64,000 bases of DNA, taken from positions 372,001 through 436,000 of the forward strand of contig NZ_VIWT01000002.1 in the NCBI RefSeq assembly GCF_007829815.1. Direction: 5' to 3'. A program made the position numbers and the translations under genes. The DNA comes from Kitasatospora viridis (GTDB lineage: Bacteria > Actinomycetota > Actinomycetes > Streptomycetales > Streptomycetaceae). The notes beneath the pieces were generated by a model. The model did not search any database and was not told where the DNA came from. It saw only the letters and a list, made by a program, of their open reading frames with translations. Of the stretch, positions 1-15,403 are shown one piece after another (the first letter of the stretch is position 1; every line of letters begins with the position of its first letter).

Positions 1-3860
<3,860 letters not shown>

Positions 3861-4118
3861 TGGTGTCTCCCGGTGTGGTGGTTTTCGGGGTGCTGGAGCA
3901 CGCGACCTGGTCCGGGGCGTGCGCAACAGGCACAGCGTGACGAGCGGACGGCCCGTGCGCCCCGATTGCTCCGACAGCGGCGTGGCGCACACCATCACAC
4001 CGCGACGGCTCCTGACTCCGGGTCAGCGGGCGGCGCACGGCTCAGTGAGGTTCCGGTAACGGCCAGTTCACGCAGCTCGGACTCTCGGGGAAACACGCGG
4101 TTCCTAGTGTCGGCGCCC

Positions 4119-4852
4119 ATGGATGCGAAGCTGTATACGCCCCCGGATACCGCGCCGGACGCGGTGCTGCTCCCCGCGCCCTCGCTGCGTGAGACGGTCT
4201 ACGCCCAGCTGCGCGCGGCCGTGCTCGACGGCGAGTTCGGCGCGCGCGAGCGGCTGGCCGAGGTGCGGCTCGCGGCACGGTTCGGGGTCTCCCGCACCCC
4301 GGTGCGCGAGGCGCTGGCGCGGCTGGCCTCCGACGGGCTGATCGAGCGGGGGACGGCGGCTTCTTCGTCACCGTCCCCAACCTCGCGCGGCTGAAGGACT
4401 TCTACGAGCTGCGGGTCACCCTGGAACTGCGCGGTGTCGCACGGGCGATCGAGGACCCCTCGATCCGGCACGATCCGGCGGTCATCACGGCCGAGTTGGA
4501 CCGCTGGTACGCGATGCGGGAGCGCCCGCCGGCACCCGACCCGCGGTTCGTCGTGCAGGACGAGCGCTTCCACGCCGAACTCTCCCGCGCCTCCGGCAAC
4601 CCCGCGCTCACCGAGGCCCTGGTCGCGGTCAGCGAGCGCATCCGCCGGGTGCGGATGTACGACTTCCTCACCGAGGACCGGGTCGGGACGACCATCGCCG
4701 AGCACATCGAGATCATGGAGCTCGTCCGCGACGGACGCCTCGACGAGGGGTACCGGGCCCTGCACGCCCATGTGGGCGAATCGATGGCCGTGGTGCTGGA
4801 ACGTGCCCAGCGCGCCATGACACAGATGGCCATGCACGCCGACCGCCTCTGA
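4119..4852 (+). pseudogene. GntR-family (FadR/FCD) regulator, frameshifted
   Basis: The first frame from ATG 4119 encodes a clear winged helix (RLAARFGVSRTPVREALARL, residues about 45-64) and stops at 4394. The FCD ligand-binding domain continues in the next frame to the TGA at 4852 (for example LKDFYELRVTLELRGVARA and DERFHAELSRASGNPAL). Restoring one base in the G5 run at 4348-4352 joins both into one ~244-residue GntR/FCD protein. This may be a true inactivating deletion or a homopolymer sequencing error. It lies 35 bp upstream of the NCS1 transporter in the same direction, so it is the probable regulator of the urea module. Confidence 0.8.
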
Positions 4853-4887
4853 ATCCCCTGCGGGTCACCACTTCAGAAGGGCTGACC

Positions 4888-6546
4888 ATGAGCACCGCCG
4901 AGTCACGTCTGACAGCGACCACACCACCCGAGGCAGAGCAGAGCCAGGCGACGAAGGAGACCCTGGAGGACTACACCCTGCGCTTCGCGCCCCGCAGTTA
5001 CCGCCGCTGGACCCCGATCGTCGTGGCGACCACCGCGCTCGGTGGCATCGCCTACCTGGCCGATTTCTCCATCGGGGCCGGCATCGGCCTGGCGCACGGC
5101 ACCGGCAACGCGCTCGTGGCGATCGCCGTGGCCGCGGCGGTCATCTTCGTCACCGGCCTCCCGCTCGCCTACTACGGCGCCCGCTACAACATCGACCTCG
5201 ACCTGATCACCCGCGGCTCCGGCTTCGGCTACTACGGCTCGGTGCTGACCAGCGTCATCTTCGCCAGCTTCACCTTCATCTTCTTCGCGCTCGAAGGCTC
5301 GATCATGGCCCAGGGCCTCAAGCTCGGGCTCGGTCTGCCCCTGTGGCTGGGCTACGCGGTCTCCACCCTGATGGTGATCCCGCTGGTGATCTACGGCATG
5401 AAGGCGCTCAGCAAGCTCCAGGTGTGGACCACGCCGGTCTGGTTGGTGCTGATGGTCGCCCCGCTGGTCTACCTGATCGCCCACGACCCCGGCACCGTCG
5501 ACCGCTTCCTCTCCTACGCCGGCACCGACGGCGGGAAGGGCGGCGGGGGCGGGGTCAACACCGCCTCGGTGCTGCTCGGCGCCGGCGTCTGCCTCTCGCT
5601 GATCGCGCAGATCGGCGAGCAGATCGACTACCTGCGCTTCATGCCGCCCAAGACCGAGGCCAACAAGCGCAGTTGGTGGGCGGCCGTGCTCATGGCCGGC
5701 CCCGGCTGGGTGGTCCTCGGCGCGCTGAAGCAGGCGATCGGCGTCTTCCTCGCCGTCTACATCATCGCCAAGGTCGGCGCGGGCGCCGCCCCGGAGCCGA
5801 TCCAGCAGTTCAAGGGCGCCTTCGGCGCGATGCTGCCGTCCTGGCTCGTCGTGCCGCTCGCCGTGATCCTGGTGGTGATCAGCCAGATCAAGATCAACGT
5901 CACCAATGCCTACTCCGGCTCGCTGGCCTGGACGAACTCCTTCACCCGGGTCAGCAAGCGCTACCCCGGACGGCTGGTCTTCGTGCTGGTCAACCTCGGC
6001 TTCTCGCTCGCCCTGATGGAGGCCGACATGTTCAGCTTCCTCAACAGCATCCTGAGCTTCTACTCCAACTGCGCGATCGCATGGGTCGTCACCGTCGCCA
6101 CCGACATCGGCGTCAACAAGTACCTGCTGAAGCTCTCCCCGCTCCAGCCCGAGTTCCGGCGCGGGATGCTGCACGCCGTCAACCCGGTCGGCGTGGTGGC
6201 CTTCACCGCCGCCTCGGGCCTGTCGATCGCCATGTACTTCCACGCCCTCGGCGACACCCTGCAGCCGTACTCGCCGGTGGCCGCCGCCGTCATCGCCTTC
6301 GTGCTCACCCCGCTGATGGCGGTCGTCACCAAGGGCCGGTACTACCTGCGCCGCACGGACGACGGCATCGCCTGGCCCCTGCTCGACACCGAGGGCAACC
6401 CCAGCGCGGTCGTCCTCGGCTGCCACGTCTGCCACCAGTCCTACGAGCGCCCCGACCTGACGGCCTGTGCCACCCACGAGGCGCTCGTCTGCTCGCTGTG
6501 CCTGAGCACCGACAAGGCCGGCGACCACGTGCTGCCCGCTGCCTGA
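4888..6546 (+). CDS. NCS1 / purine-cytosine permease-like transporter with Cys-rich tail
   Basis: This 551-residue membrane protein has about 12 hydrophobic segments. The N-terminal DYTLRFAPRSYRRWTP and the GSGFGYYGSVLTS region fit the purine-cytosine permease-like part of NCS1. It starts at ATG 4888 after AGAAGGG. It is followed within 45 bp by urea carboxylase, so it probably imports urea or a urea-yielding compound; the substrate is inferred from context only. The C-terminal ~40 residues contain CHVC and CSLC pairs with another Cys between them, a possible zinc-binding module not expected in an ordinary permease. Similar Cys clusters link transporters to histidine kinases in other bacteria, but no kinase follows here. 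Confidence 0.8.
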   Translation: MSTAESRLTATTPPEAEQSQATKETLEDYTLRFAPRSYRRWTPIVVATTALGGIAYLADFSIGAGIGLAHGTGNALVAIAVAAAVIFVTGLPLAYYGARYNIDLDLITRGSGFGYYGSVLTSVIFASFTFIFFALEGSIMAQGLKLGLGLPLWLGYAVSTLMVIPLVIYGMKALSKLQVWTTPVWLVLMVAPLVYLIAHDPGTVDRFLSYAGTDGGKGGGGGVNTASVLLGAGVCLSLIAQIGEQIDYLRFMPPKTEANKRSWWAAVLMAGPGWVVLGALKQAIGVFLAVYIIAKVGAGAAPEPIQQFKGAFGAMLPSWLVVPLAVILVVISQIKINVTNAYSGSLAWTNSFTRVSKRYPGRLVFVLVNLGFSLALMEADMFSFLNSILSFYSNCAIAWVVTVATDIGVNKYLLKLSPLQPEFRRGMLHAVNPVGVVAFTAASGLSIAMYFHALGDTLQPYSPVAAAVIAFVLTPLMAVVTKGRYYLRRTDDGIAWPLLDTEGNPSAVVLGCHVCHQSYERPDLTACATHEALVCSLCLSTDKAGDHVLPAA

Positions 6547-6590
6547 CCCCTAGATGCCGCCCTGCCGCCCCTTCCGGAGGAGCCGCCCCC

Positions 6591-9500
6591 GTGTTCGACA
6601 CCTTGCTGGTAGCCAACCGCGGCGAGATCGCCTGCCGCATCCTGCGCAGCGCACACGCCCTCGGGCTGCGCACGGTGGCGGTCTACTCCGACGCCGACCG
6701 CACCGCCCCGCACGTCCGGATGGCCGACGAGGCCGTCCGGCTCGGCCCGGCACCCGCCGCCGACAGCTACCTGCGCGCCGACCTGCTGCTGGAGGCGGCC
6801 CTGGCCACCGGCGCGGGCGCGATCCACCCCGGCTACGGCTTCCTCTCCGAGAACGCCTCCTTCGCCGCCGCAGTCGAGGCGGCCGGCCTGGTCTTCGTCG
6901 GCCCCACCCCGGCCCAGCTGGAGGTCTTCGGCGCCAAGCACACCGCCCGGGCCGCCGCGCTCGCGGCCGGCGTGCCCCTGCTGCCCGGCAGCGGCCTGCT
7001 CGCCGACGAGGCCGCGGCACTGCGCGCGGCGCGGACGGTCGGCTACCCGGTCATGCTCAAGGCCACCGGCGGCGGAGGCGGCATCGGGATGCGGGCCTGT
7101 GCCGGACCGGGCGAGCTGCGGGAGGCCTTCGCCCAGGTCACCCGCCTGGCGCAGGGCAGCTTCGGTGACGGCGGCGTCTTCCTGGAGCGCTACGTCGACG
7201 GTGCCCGCCACGTCGAGGTGCAGGTCTTCGGCGACGGCGCTGGCGGGATCGCCGTGCTCGGCGACCGCGACTGCTCCCTCCAGCGCCGCAACCAGAAGGT
7301 CCTGGAGGAAGCCCCCGCACCGGACCTCCCTTCGCCGATCAGGAACCAACTCCACACGGCGGCACGGGAGCTGTGCGCGTCGGTCGACTACCGCTCGGCC
7401 GGCACCGTCGAATTCGTCTACGACCCCGGGCGCCAGGAGGCGTACTTCCTGGAGGTCAACACCCGCCTCCAGGTCGAACACCCGGTCACCGAGGAGACCC
7501 ACGGCATCGACCTGGTCGCCTGGATGCTGCGCCTGGCCCGCGGCGAGACCGGCTTCCTCGAAGAACCGGTCCCGCGCGGCCACGCGGTCGAGGCCCGGAT
7601 CTACGCCGAGGACCCCGCCCTCGCCCACCGGCCCAGCTCCGGCCTGCTGACCCGGGTCCGCTTCCCCGACGGCGTCCGCGTCGACGGCTGGGCCGAGACC
7701 GGGCAGGTGATATCCACGGCGTACGACCCCATGATCGCCAAGATCATCGCGACCGGCGGCACCCGCGCCGAGGCCCTCGACCGCCTCGCACAGGCCCTGG
7801 CCGATACCAGGATCGACGGCGTGGAGACCAACCTCGGCCTGCTCCGCGCGGCCTGCCAGGCGCCCGAGGTGCGGGCCGCCCGGCACACCACCGCCACGCT
7901 CACCGGTCTCACCGACCCGCGCCCGCGCATCGACGTCGTGCGCGGCGGCGCGCAGACCACCGTGCAGGACTGGCCCGGGCGCACCGGCTACTGGGAGGTC
8001 GGCATCCCGCCCGGCGGGCCGATGGACGACCGTTCGTTCCGCCTCGGGAACACCGCCGTCGGCAACCCCGAGGGCGCGCCGGGCCTGGAGTGCACGCTGG
8101 AGGGAGCGGCCCTGCGCTTCTCCCACCCGCAGGTCGTCTGCGTGACCGGCGCACGCACCGAGGTCCTGGTCGACGGACAGCCCGTCGAGCAGTGGCAGCC
8201 AATCGAACTGACGGCTGGTCAGATCCTGGATGTGGGCACCCCGAAGGGCCCCGGCATGCGGACCTACGTCCTGGTGCGCGGCGGCCTCGATGCGCCCGAC
8301 TACCTCGGCAGCGCCGCCACCTTCACCCTCGGCGCCTTCGGCGGCCACGCCGGCCGGGCGCTGCGCACCGGCGACGTCCTGCGCCCCGCTCCGCCCGCCC
8401 CCGACGCCCCGGCCCCGGCCGCGGTGCCGGCGGCGGACCGCCCGCACTTCACCACCCACTGGCGGATCGCGGTCAGCGAAGGCCCGCACCCCGCACCGGA
8501 CTTCCTCACCCGCGACGGCCTGCGCACCGTCTACCGGACGGACTGGAAGGTCTCCGCCCAGTCCGCCCGCACCGGCGTCCGGCTCATCGGCCCGCGCCCC
8601 GAATGGGCCCGGCCCGACGGCGGCGAGGCCGGCCTGCACCCCTCCAACGTCCACGACACCGCCTACTCCGTCGGCGCGGTCAACTTCACCGGCGACACGC
8701 CCGCCATCCTCGGCCCCGACGGCCCCAGCCTCGGCGGCTTCGCCTGCCCCGTCACCATCGTCCGCGCCGAGCGCTGGAAGACCGGACAGCTGCGCCCCGG
8801 CGACACCGTGCGCTTCGTCCCCGTCAGCGAGGCGACCGCCGACACCCTGCGCCGCGCCCCCGCCCTGCTCACCCTCCCGACGAACGCCGGCCCGGACGGC
8901 GACGACGGCGTCCTCGCCCGCCGCCCCGCCACCGACACCACCCCGGAGGTGACCTACCGGCGCGGCGCCGAGGACAACCTGCTGGTCGAGTACGGTCCGA
9001 TGACGCTCGACCTGGCGCTGCGCATGCGCGTCCACGCCCTCGCCCAGCACCTGCACGCACTGCGCCCGGCGGGGCTCATCGACATCACCCCGGGCGTGCG
9101 CTCGCTGCACCTGCACACCGACCCCGACGTGCTGCCCCTGCGCACCCTGCTCGGCCTGCTCCAGGAGGCGGAGGACCACCTCCCCGCCACCGCCGAACTG
9201 ACCGTGCCCAGCCGGGAGGTCCACCTCCCGCTCTCCTGGGACGACCCCACCGTCCAGGAGGCCATCGCCCGCTACACCGCCTCGGTCCGCGACGACGCGC
9301 CCTGGAACCCCTCCAACATCGAGTTCATCCGCCGCATCAACGGCCTGGACAGCGTGGACGACGTGCGGAAGGCCGTCTTCGCCGCCCAGTACCTGGTGCT
9401 CGGCCTCGGCGACGTCTACCTCGGCGCCCCCGCCGCCACCCCGCTCGACCCGCGCCACCGCCTGGTCACCACCAAGTACAACCCGGCCCGCACCTGGACC

Positions 9501-10184
9501 GCCGAGGGCGGGGTCGGCATCGGCGGCGCCTACCTGTGCGTCTACGGCATGGAGAGCCCCGGCGGCTACCAGCTCATCGGCCGCACCGTCCCCGTCTGGG
9601 GCGGCCTGCGCCCACCCCGCTCCTTCGCGGACGGCCGGCCCTGGCTGCTGCGCTTCTTCGACCGCATCATCTGGCACCCGGTGAGCCCCGAGGAACTCCT
9701 CGACCTGCGCGCCGACCTGACCGCCGGGCGCACCGCCCTGGACATCCGCCCCGGCACCTTCTCCCTCACCGAGCACGAGCGGTTCCTGCGCGAGAACGCC
9801 GACAGCATCGCGGCCTTCCGCGCCCGCCAGGCCGCCGCCTTCGAGGCGGAACGCCAGGCGTGGGAGAAGGCGGGGGAGTTCGCCCCCCGCGAGGCGCCCG
9901 AGGCCGTCACCCAGGACGCTGCTTCACTGGCCCTGGAGCCGGGCAGCATCCTGGTCGAGGCGCCGCTCAGCTCGACCGTGTGGAAGATCGAGGCCCAGCC
10001 GGGCACCCGCGTCGCACCCGGCCGGCCGCTCCTGGTGCTGGAGGCCATGAAGATGGAGGTCGTGGTCCGCGCCACCACCCACGGCGTCGTCACCGACGTC
10101 CTCGTCACCCCCGGACAGCAGATCGACGCCGGCGTCCCGCTGGCCGTCGTCATGGAAGCCCTTGCAGAAGAGGAAACCGCGTGA
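6591..10184 (+). CDS. uca: Urea carboxylase (biotin-dependent)
   Basis: ATP- and biotin-dependent carboxylation of urea to allophanate, the first step of the urea amidolyase route. The GTG at 6591 follows GGAGGAG with 8-base spacing and gives 1197 residues, normal for the family. Domains: biotin carboxylase (about 1-450; LLVANRGEIACRIL, KATGGGGGIGMR, FLEVNTRLQVEHPVTE), carboxyltransferase halves related to PxpC (about 450-770) and PxpB (about 785-1010), and a C-terminal biotinyl domain with the biotin-accepting Lys in EAMKMEV (about residue 1153). The stop overlaps the allophanate hydrolase start (GTGA), implying translational coupling. No carboxyguanidine deiminase genes are adjacent, so urea is a likelier substrate than guanidine-derived intermediates. 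Confidence 0.95.
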   Translation: MFDTLLVANRGEIACRILRSAHALGLRTVAVYSDADRTAPHVRMADEAVRLGPAPAADSYLRADLLLEAALATGAGAIHPGYGFLSENASFAAAVEAAGLVFVGPTPAQLEVFGAKHTARAAALAAGVPLLPGSGLLADEAAALRAARTVGYPVMLKATGGGGGIGMRACAGPGELREAFAQVTRLAQGSFGDGGVFLERYVDGARHVEVQVFGDGAGGIAVLGDRDCSLQRRNQKVLEEAPAPDLPSPIRNQLHTAARELCASVDYRSAGTVEFVYDPGRQEAYFLEVNTRLQVEHPVTEETHGIDLVAWMLRLARGETGFLEEPVPRGHAVEARIYAEDPALAHRPSSGLLTRVRFPDGVRVDGWAETGQVISTAYDPMIAKIIATGGTRAEALDRLAQALADTRIDGVETNLGLLRAACQAPEVRAARHTTATLTGLTDPRPRIDVVRGGAQTTVQDWPGRTGYWEVGIPPGGPMDDRSFRLGNTAVGNPEGAPGLECTLEGAALRFSHPQVVCVTGARTEVLVDGQPVEQWQPIELTAGQILDVGTPKGPGMRTYVLVRGGLDAPDYLGSAATFTLGAFGGHAGRALRTGDVLRPAPPAPDAPAPAAVPAADRPHFTTHWRIAVSEGPHPAPDFLTRDGLRTVYRTDWKVSAQSARTGVRLIGPRPEWARPDGGEAGLHPSNVHDTAYSVGAVNFTGDTPAILGPDGPSLGGFACPVTIVRAERWKTGQLRPGDTVRFVPVSEATADTLRRAPALLTLPTNAGPDGDDGVLARRPATDTTPEVTYRRGAEDNLLVEYGPMTLDLALRMRVHALAQHLHALRPAGLIDITPGVRSLHLHTDPDVLPLRTLLGLLQEAEDHLPATAELTVPSREVHLPLSWDDPTVQEAIARYTASVRDDAPWNPSNIEFIRRINGLDSVDDVRKAVFAAQYLVLGLGDVYLGAPAATPLDPRHRLVTTKYNPARTWTAEGGVGIGGAYLCVYGMESPGGYQLIGRTVPVWGGLRPPRSFADGRPWLLRFFDRIIWHPVSPEELLDLRADLTAGRTALDIRPGTFSLTEHERFLRENADSIAAFRARQAAAFEAERQAWEKAGEFAPREAPEAVTQDAASLALEPGSILVEAPLSSTVWKIEAQPGTRVAPGRPLLVLEAMKMEVVVRATTHGVVTDVLVTPGQQIDAGVPLAVVMEALAEEETA

Positions 10185-11899
10185 CCACCCAGACCCCGAC
10201 CGTCAGTTGTGCCGAGCGCGTCGTCGACGCCTACCGGCGGATCGCCGAAGCCGACCGGCCCGAGATCTGGATCACCCTGCGCCCCGAGACCAACGTGCTG
10301 ATGCAGGCCCGCGAGCTGGACCGGCGGATCGCCGCCGGGGCCGAACTGCCGCTGGCCGGAACGCTGGTGGCCGTCAAGGACAACATCGACGTGGCCGGCC
10401 TGCCCACCACCGCCGCCTGCCCCGGCTACGCCTACACGCCGGGCAGCTCGGCGCCCGCCGTGCAACGGCTGCTCGACGCGGGCGCGTTGGTGCTCGGCAA
10501 GACCAACCTGGACCAGTTCGCCACCGGCCTGGTCGGCACCCGCAGCCCGCACGGCCCCGTCCGCAACGCGCTGCGCCCCGAGAAGATCTCCGGCGGCTCC
10601 AGCTCCGGATCGGCGGTCGCCGTCGCCCTGGGCCTCACCGACATCGCGCTGGGCACCGACACCGCCGGCTCCGGCCGGGTGCCCGCCGCGCTCAACGGGA
10701 TCGTCGGCCTCAAGCCCACGCTCGGACTGGTCCCCACCGCCGGAGTCGTCCCCGCCGCCCGCTCCTACGACGCCGTCACCGTCTTCGCCCGTACCCTCAC
10801 CGAGGCCCAGCGGGCGCTGGCCGTGATGATCGGCCCCGACGAGGGCGACCCGCTCAGCCGCAGCTGGCCGGACGACGTACGCCTGTCGGCCCCGGAGCAC
10901 CCACGCCTCGCGATCCCCGGGGAGGAGGACCTCGCGCCGCTCTCGCCGGCCGCGCGGGCCGCCTTCCACACGGCCGTCAAGCAGCTGGAGGCCGCCGGCG
11001 CCGAGACCACCGTCATCGACGTCGAACCCCTGCTGCAGGCCGCCCGGCTGCTCTACGACGGAGCACTCGTCGCCGAACGCTACGCCGCGGTGGGCGAGTT
11101 CATCGCCCGCGACCCGTCTGCCGCCGACCCCACCGTGGCCGCGATCATCCTCGCCGCCGCCGAACTGCCCGCCCACGCACTGGCCGCCGACCAGGAACGC
11201 CTCGACGAGTACAAGGCGCTCGCCCGCCGCCTGCTGTCCGGCTACGACGCGCTGCTGCTGCCGACCACCACCGAGCACCCCGACATCGCCGCCGTCCAGG
11301 CCGACCCCGTCGCCGTCAACTCCCGCCTGGGCACCTACACCAACTTCGTCAACCTGCTCGACCTCGCCGCCGTCGCCGTCCCGGCCGGGGAGGCCGACGG
11401 CAGCCCCTTCGGCGTCAGCGTCATCACCCGCGCCTTCGAGGACCAGCCCGCCCTCGACATCGCCGCCCGCCTCACCGGTGAGCAGGCGTCAACTCCGCTG
11501 CCCGGCAACGGAGTCGACCTCGTCGTCTTCGGCGCCCACCTGCGCGGCCAGCCGCTCAACCACCAGCTCACCGAGACCGGCGCCCGCTACGCGGGGGAGG
11601 TGAGCACGGCCACCGCGTACCGTCTCGCCGCGCTGCCCACCGACCCGCCGAAGCCCGGTCTGGTGCGGGTCGGCCCGGGCGCTGGCGGGTCGATCACCGG
11701 CGAGAGGTGGACCCTCGCACCCGCCGCGCTCGGCCGGTTCCTGGCCGCGCTGCCCGCGCCCATGTCGCTGGGGCGGATCGAACTCGCGGATGGCAGCTGG
11801 GTGTTGGGGTTCCAGTGCGACCCGCACACCGCGTCCGCCGGGACGGACATCACCCACCACGGCGACTGGCGCAGCTACCTCGCGAGCGGCGCGTCCTGA
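10181..11899 (+). CDS. atzF: Allophanate hydrolase (amidase signature family)
   Basis: Hydrolyses allophanate to ammonia and CO2, completing the urea amidolyase pathway with the upstream carboxylase. The product is 572 residues from a GTG overlapping the previous stop by 4 bp. The amidase-signature triad is visible: Lys in VAVKDNIDVAG (about residue 66), the cis-Ser in DTAGSGRVPAA and the nucleophilic Ser region GGSSSGSAVAVA (about 136-147). The C-terminal ~120 residues (VVFGAHLRGQPLNHQL onward) are the small domain typical of AtzF/DUR1 hydrolases. It is the last gene of the cluster starting at 4119. Confidence 0.95.
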   Translation: MTTQTPTVSCAERVVDAYRRIAEADRPEIWITLRPETNVLMQARELDRRIAAGAELPLAGTLVAVKDNIDVAGLPTTAACPGYAYTPGSSAPAVQRLLDAGALVLGKTNLDQFATGLVGTRSPHGPVRNALRPEKISGGSSSGSAVAVALGLTDIALGTDTAGSGRVPAALNGIVGLKPTLGLVPTAGVVPAARSYDAVTVFARTLTEAQRALAVMIGPDEGDPLSRSWPDDVRLSAPEHPRLAIPGEEDLAPLSPAARAAFHTAVKQLEAAGAETTVIDVEPLLQAARLLYDGALVAERYAAVGEFIARDPSAADPTVAAIILAAAELPAHALAADQERLDEYKALARRLLSGYDALLLPTTTEHPDIAAVQADPVAVNSRLGTYTNFVNLLDLAAVAVPAGEADGSPFGVSVITRAFEDQPALDIAARLTGEQASTPLPGNGVDLVVFGAHLRGQPLNHQLTETGARYAGEVSTATAYRLAALPTDPPKPGLVRVGPGAGGSITGERWTLAPAALGRFLAALPAPMSLGRIELADGSWVLGFQCDPHTASAGTDITHHGDWRSYLASGAS

Positions 11900-11920
11900 T
11901 CCTCGCGGGGCCGCGCGATA

Positions 11921-11938
11921 CCCGGCGTTAACGCCGGG
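11921..11938. repeat. 18-bp perfect palindrome between atzF and the symporter
   Basis: CCCGGCGTTAACGCCGGG reads the same on both strands, 21 bp after the allophanate hydrolase stop and about 100 bp before the symporter start. It can form a 7-bp G/C stem with a TTAA loop, so it may act as a factor-independent terminator, although no T-run follows. The perfect dyad would equally suit a dimeric regulator of the downstream gene. Confidence 0.55.
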
Positions 11939-12036
11939 GCGCGGGGATGTGACGGACGGCCAGCAGAATCCACCGCACACCCGCCGAAGTGGAAGAGTCC
12001 TTCCGCTGTGCGGAATTATCCCGGAAGAGGATTCTC

Positions 12037-13374
12037 ATGCCCGAAGCAGCTGTGCTCGAAGCATCCGCGCCCGCGTCCGTGCCGGCCCGAAACCGGGCCA
12101 CGGCCGTGCTGCTGTCACCGTTCGCCCAGGTCGTCGCGGCCACCGGGCTCGGGATCCTGGTGGGAACCCTGTGGCCGGCCGGCGCCCACTCCCTCAAGGC
12201 GCTCGGTGACGCCTTCCTCGCCGCGATCCGGGCGGTCATCTCGCCGCTGGTCTTCTGCGTCGTGGTGCTGGGGATCGCCAAGGCGGGCGACGTCAAGACC
12301 GTCGGACGGATCGGCGTCAAGGCGCTGATCTGGTTCGAGGCCCTCAGCACGGTCGCGCTGCTGCTCGGTCTGCTCGCCGGCAACCTCGTCGAACCCGGCC
12401 ACGGCTTCGCCGGCGGGCACCCGAAGCTCGACGCCGCCGCCGTGACCAAGCAGACCGGCGGCGCCCAACTACCGGGCTTCGCGGGCTTCCTGCTCAGCCT
12501 GGTGCCGACCAGCGCGGTCGGGGCCTTCGCCGACAACCAGCTGCTGCAGGTGCTGCTGCTGGCCGTGCTCTGCGGGGCGGCGATCGGACACCTGGGCCAG
12601 ACCCGCACCCCGCTGGTCCTGCAACTGGTTGATCAGGCCGGTCAGGTGGTCTTCCGGGTCGTCGGGTACGTGATGAAGCTCGCGCCGCTCGCCGCCTTCG
12701 GCTCCGCCGCCTACCTGATCGGCCAGTACGGCATATCGGTGCTCTCCTCGTACGGCGCCCTGATCGCCTGCTGCTACGGGGCGGCACTGCTGTTCGTGGT
12801 GGGCCTGGCCGTGCTGCTCAAGGCGTTCACCGGACTCAGCCTGTGGCGCTTCCTCGTCTACACCCGGTCCGAGTTCTCGCTCGCGGTGGCGACGGCGTCC
12901 AGCGAGATCGTGCTGCCGCGGATGATGCAGAAGCTGCGCGACGCGGGCGCCGGCGAGGCGCCGACCGGGCTGGTGCTGCCGACCGGCTACTCCTTCAACC
13001 TCGACGGAGCGTCGATCTACCTCTCGGTGGCGACACTGTTCATGGCGCAGGCGCTCGACGTGCACCTGTCGCTGGGTCAGCAGGTCACGATCGTGCTGAT
13101 GCTCATGCTCACCAGCAAGGGCATGGCCGGCGTCCCGGGCTCCGCGTTCCTGGCCCTGTCGGCGACCGCCGCCGCCGTGAACGCCTTCCCACCGGGCGCG
13201 GTGGCGCTGGTGCTCGCTGCGGACCGCCTGATGGACACCATGCGCGTGGTCACCAACCTGCTCGGCAACTGCGTCGCGACCTTCGTGGTGGCCCGCTGGG
13301 AGGGACTGCTGGACACCGGCCGCGCCAAGGCCGCGCTCGCCGCCGCCCCGGTGCACGCCACACGGGCGGGCTGA
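12037..13374 (+). CDS. Dicarboxylate/amino acid:cation symporter (DAACS, DctA/GltP type)
   Basis: This 445-residue integral membrane protein imports C4-dicarboxylates or acidic amino acids with Na+ or H+. ATG 12037 with GGAAGAGG 6 bp upstream is preferred over an upstream in-frame GTG at 11989. Family hallmarks are the serine-rich re-entrant loop (ATASSEIVLPRMMQKL), the GYSFNLDGASIYL motif and TSKGMAGVPGSAFLAL. Eight transmembrane helices plus two hairpins fit. It is monocistronic, with the palindrome at 11921 upstream and a strong hairpin at 13395 downstream. Exact substrate cannot be read from sequence. Confidence 0.92.
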   Translation: MPEAAVLEASAPASVPARNRATAVLLSPFAQVVAATGLGILVGTLWPAGAHSLKALGDAFLAAIRAVISPLVFCVVVLGIAKAGDVKTVGRIGVKALIWFEALSTVALLLGLLAGNLVEPGHGFAGGHPKLDAAAVTKQTGGAQLPGFAGFLLSLVPTSAVGAFADNQLLQVLLLAVLCGAAIGHLGQTRTPLVLQLVDQAGQVVFRVVGYVMKLAPLAAFGSAAYLIGQYGISVLSSYGALIACCYGAALLFVVGLAVLLKAFTGLSLWRFLVYTRSEFSLAVATASSEIVLPRMMQKLRDAGAGEAPTGLVLPTGYSFNLDGASIYLSVATLFMAQALDVHLSLGQQVTIVLMLMLTSKGMAGVPGSAFLALSATAAAVNAFPPGAVALVLAADRLMDTMRVVTNLLGNCVATFVVARWEGLLDTGRAKAALAAAPVHATRAG

Positions 13375-13394
13375 CCACCACCCCCGGCGCGCGC

Positions 13395-13425
13395 GGACGC
13401 CCCGACCGCGTAGGCCGGGGCGTCC
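13395..13425. terminator. Bidirectional hairpin terminator
   Basis: A perfect 10-bp stem (GGACGCCCCG / CGGGGCGTCC) with an 11-nt loop sits between two convergent genes, 21 bp after the symporter stop and 20 bp before the end of the aldo/keto reductase. It lacks a U-run, which is usual for actinobacteria. Confidence 0.7.
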
Positions 13426-13444
13426 GGGGCCGGCGCGCGGGTGC

Positions 13445-15359
<1,915 letters not shown>

Positions 15360-15403
15360 CTATTCGCTGTACAGTGCTCGCTGCCGCTCCGCCGAGCGCC
15401 GGG

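Noticed and set aside
5343-6590. Upstream extension of the urea carboxylase frame
   Set aside because: It overlaps the NCS1 gene out of frame and is Arg/Pro-rich; the GTG at 6591 has an excellent ribosome binding site.
6441-9776. 1111-codon minus-strand open frame opposite urea carboxylase
   Set aside because: A shadow frame of high-GC coding sequence; no domains, and the plus strand encodes an unmistakable enzyme.
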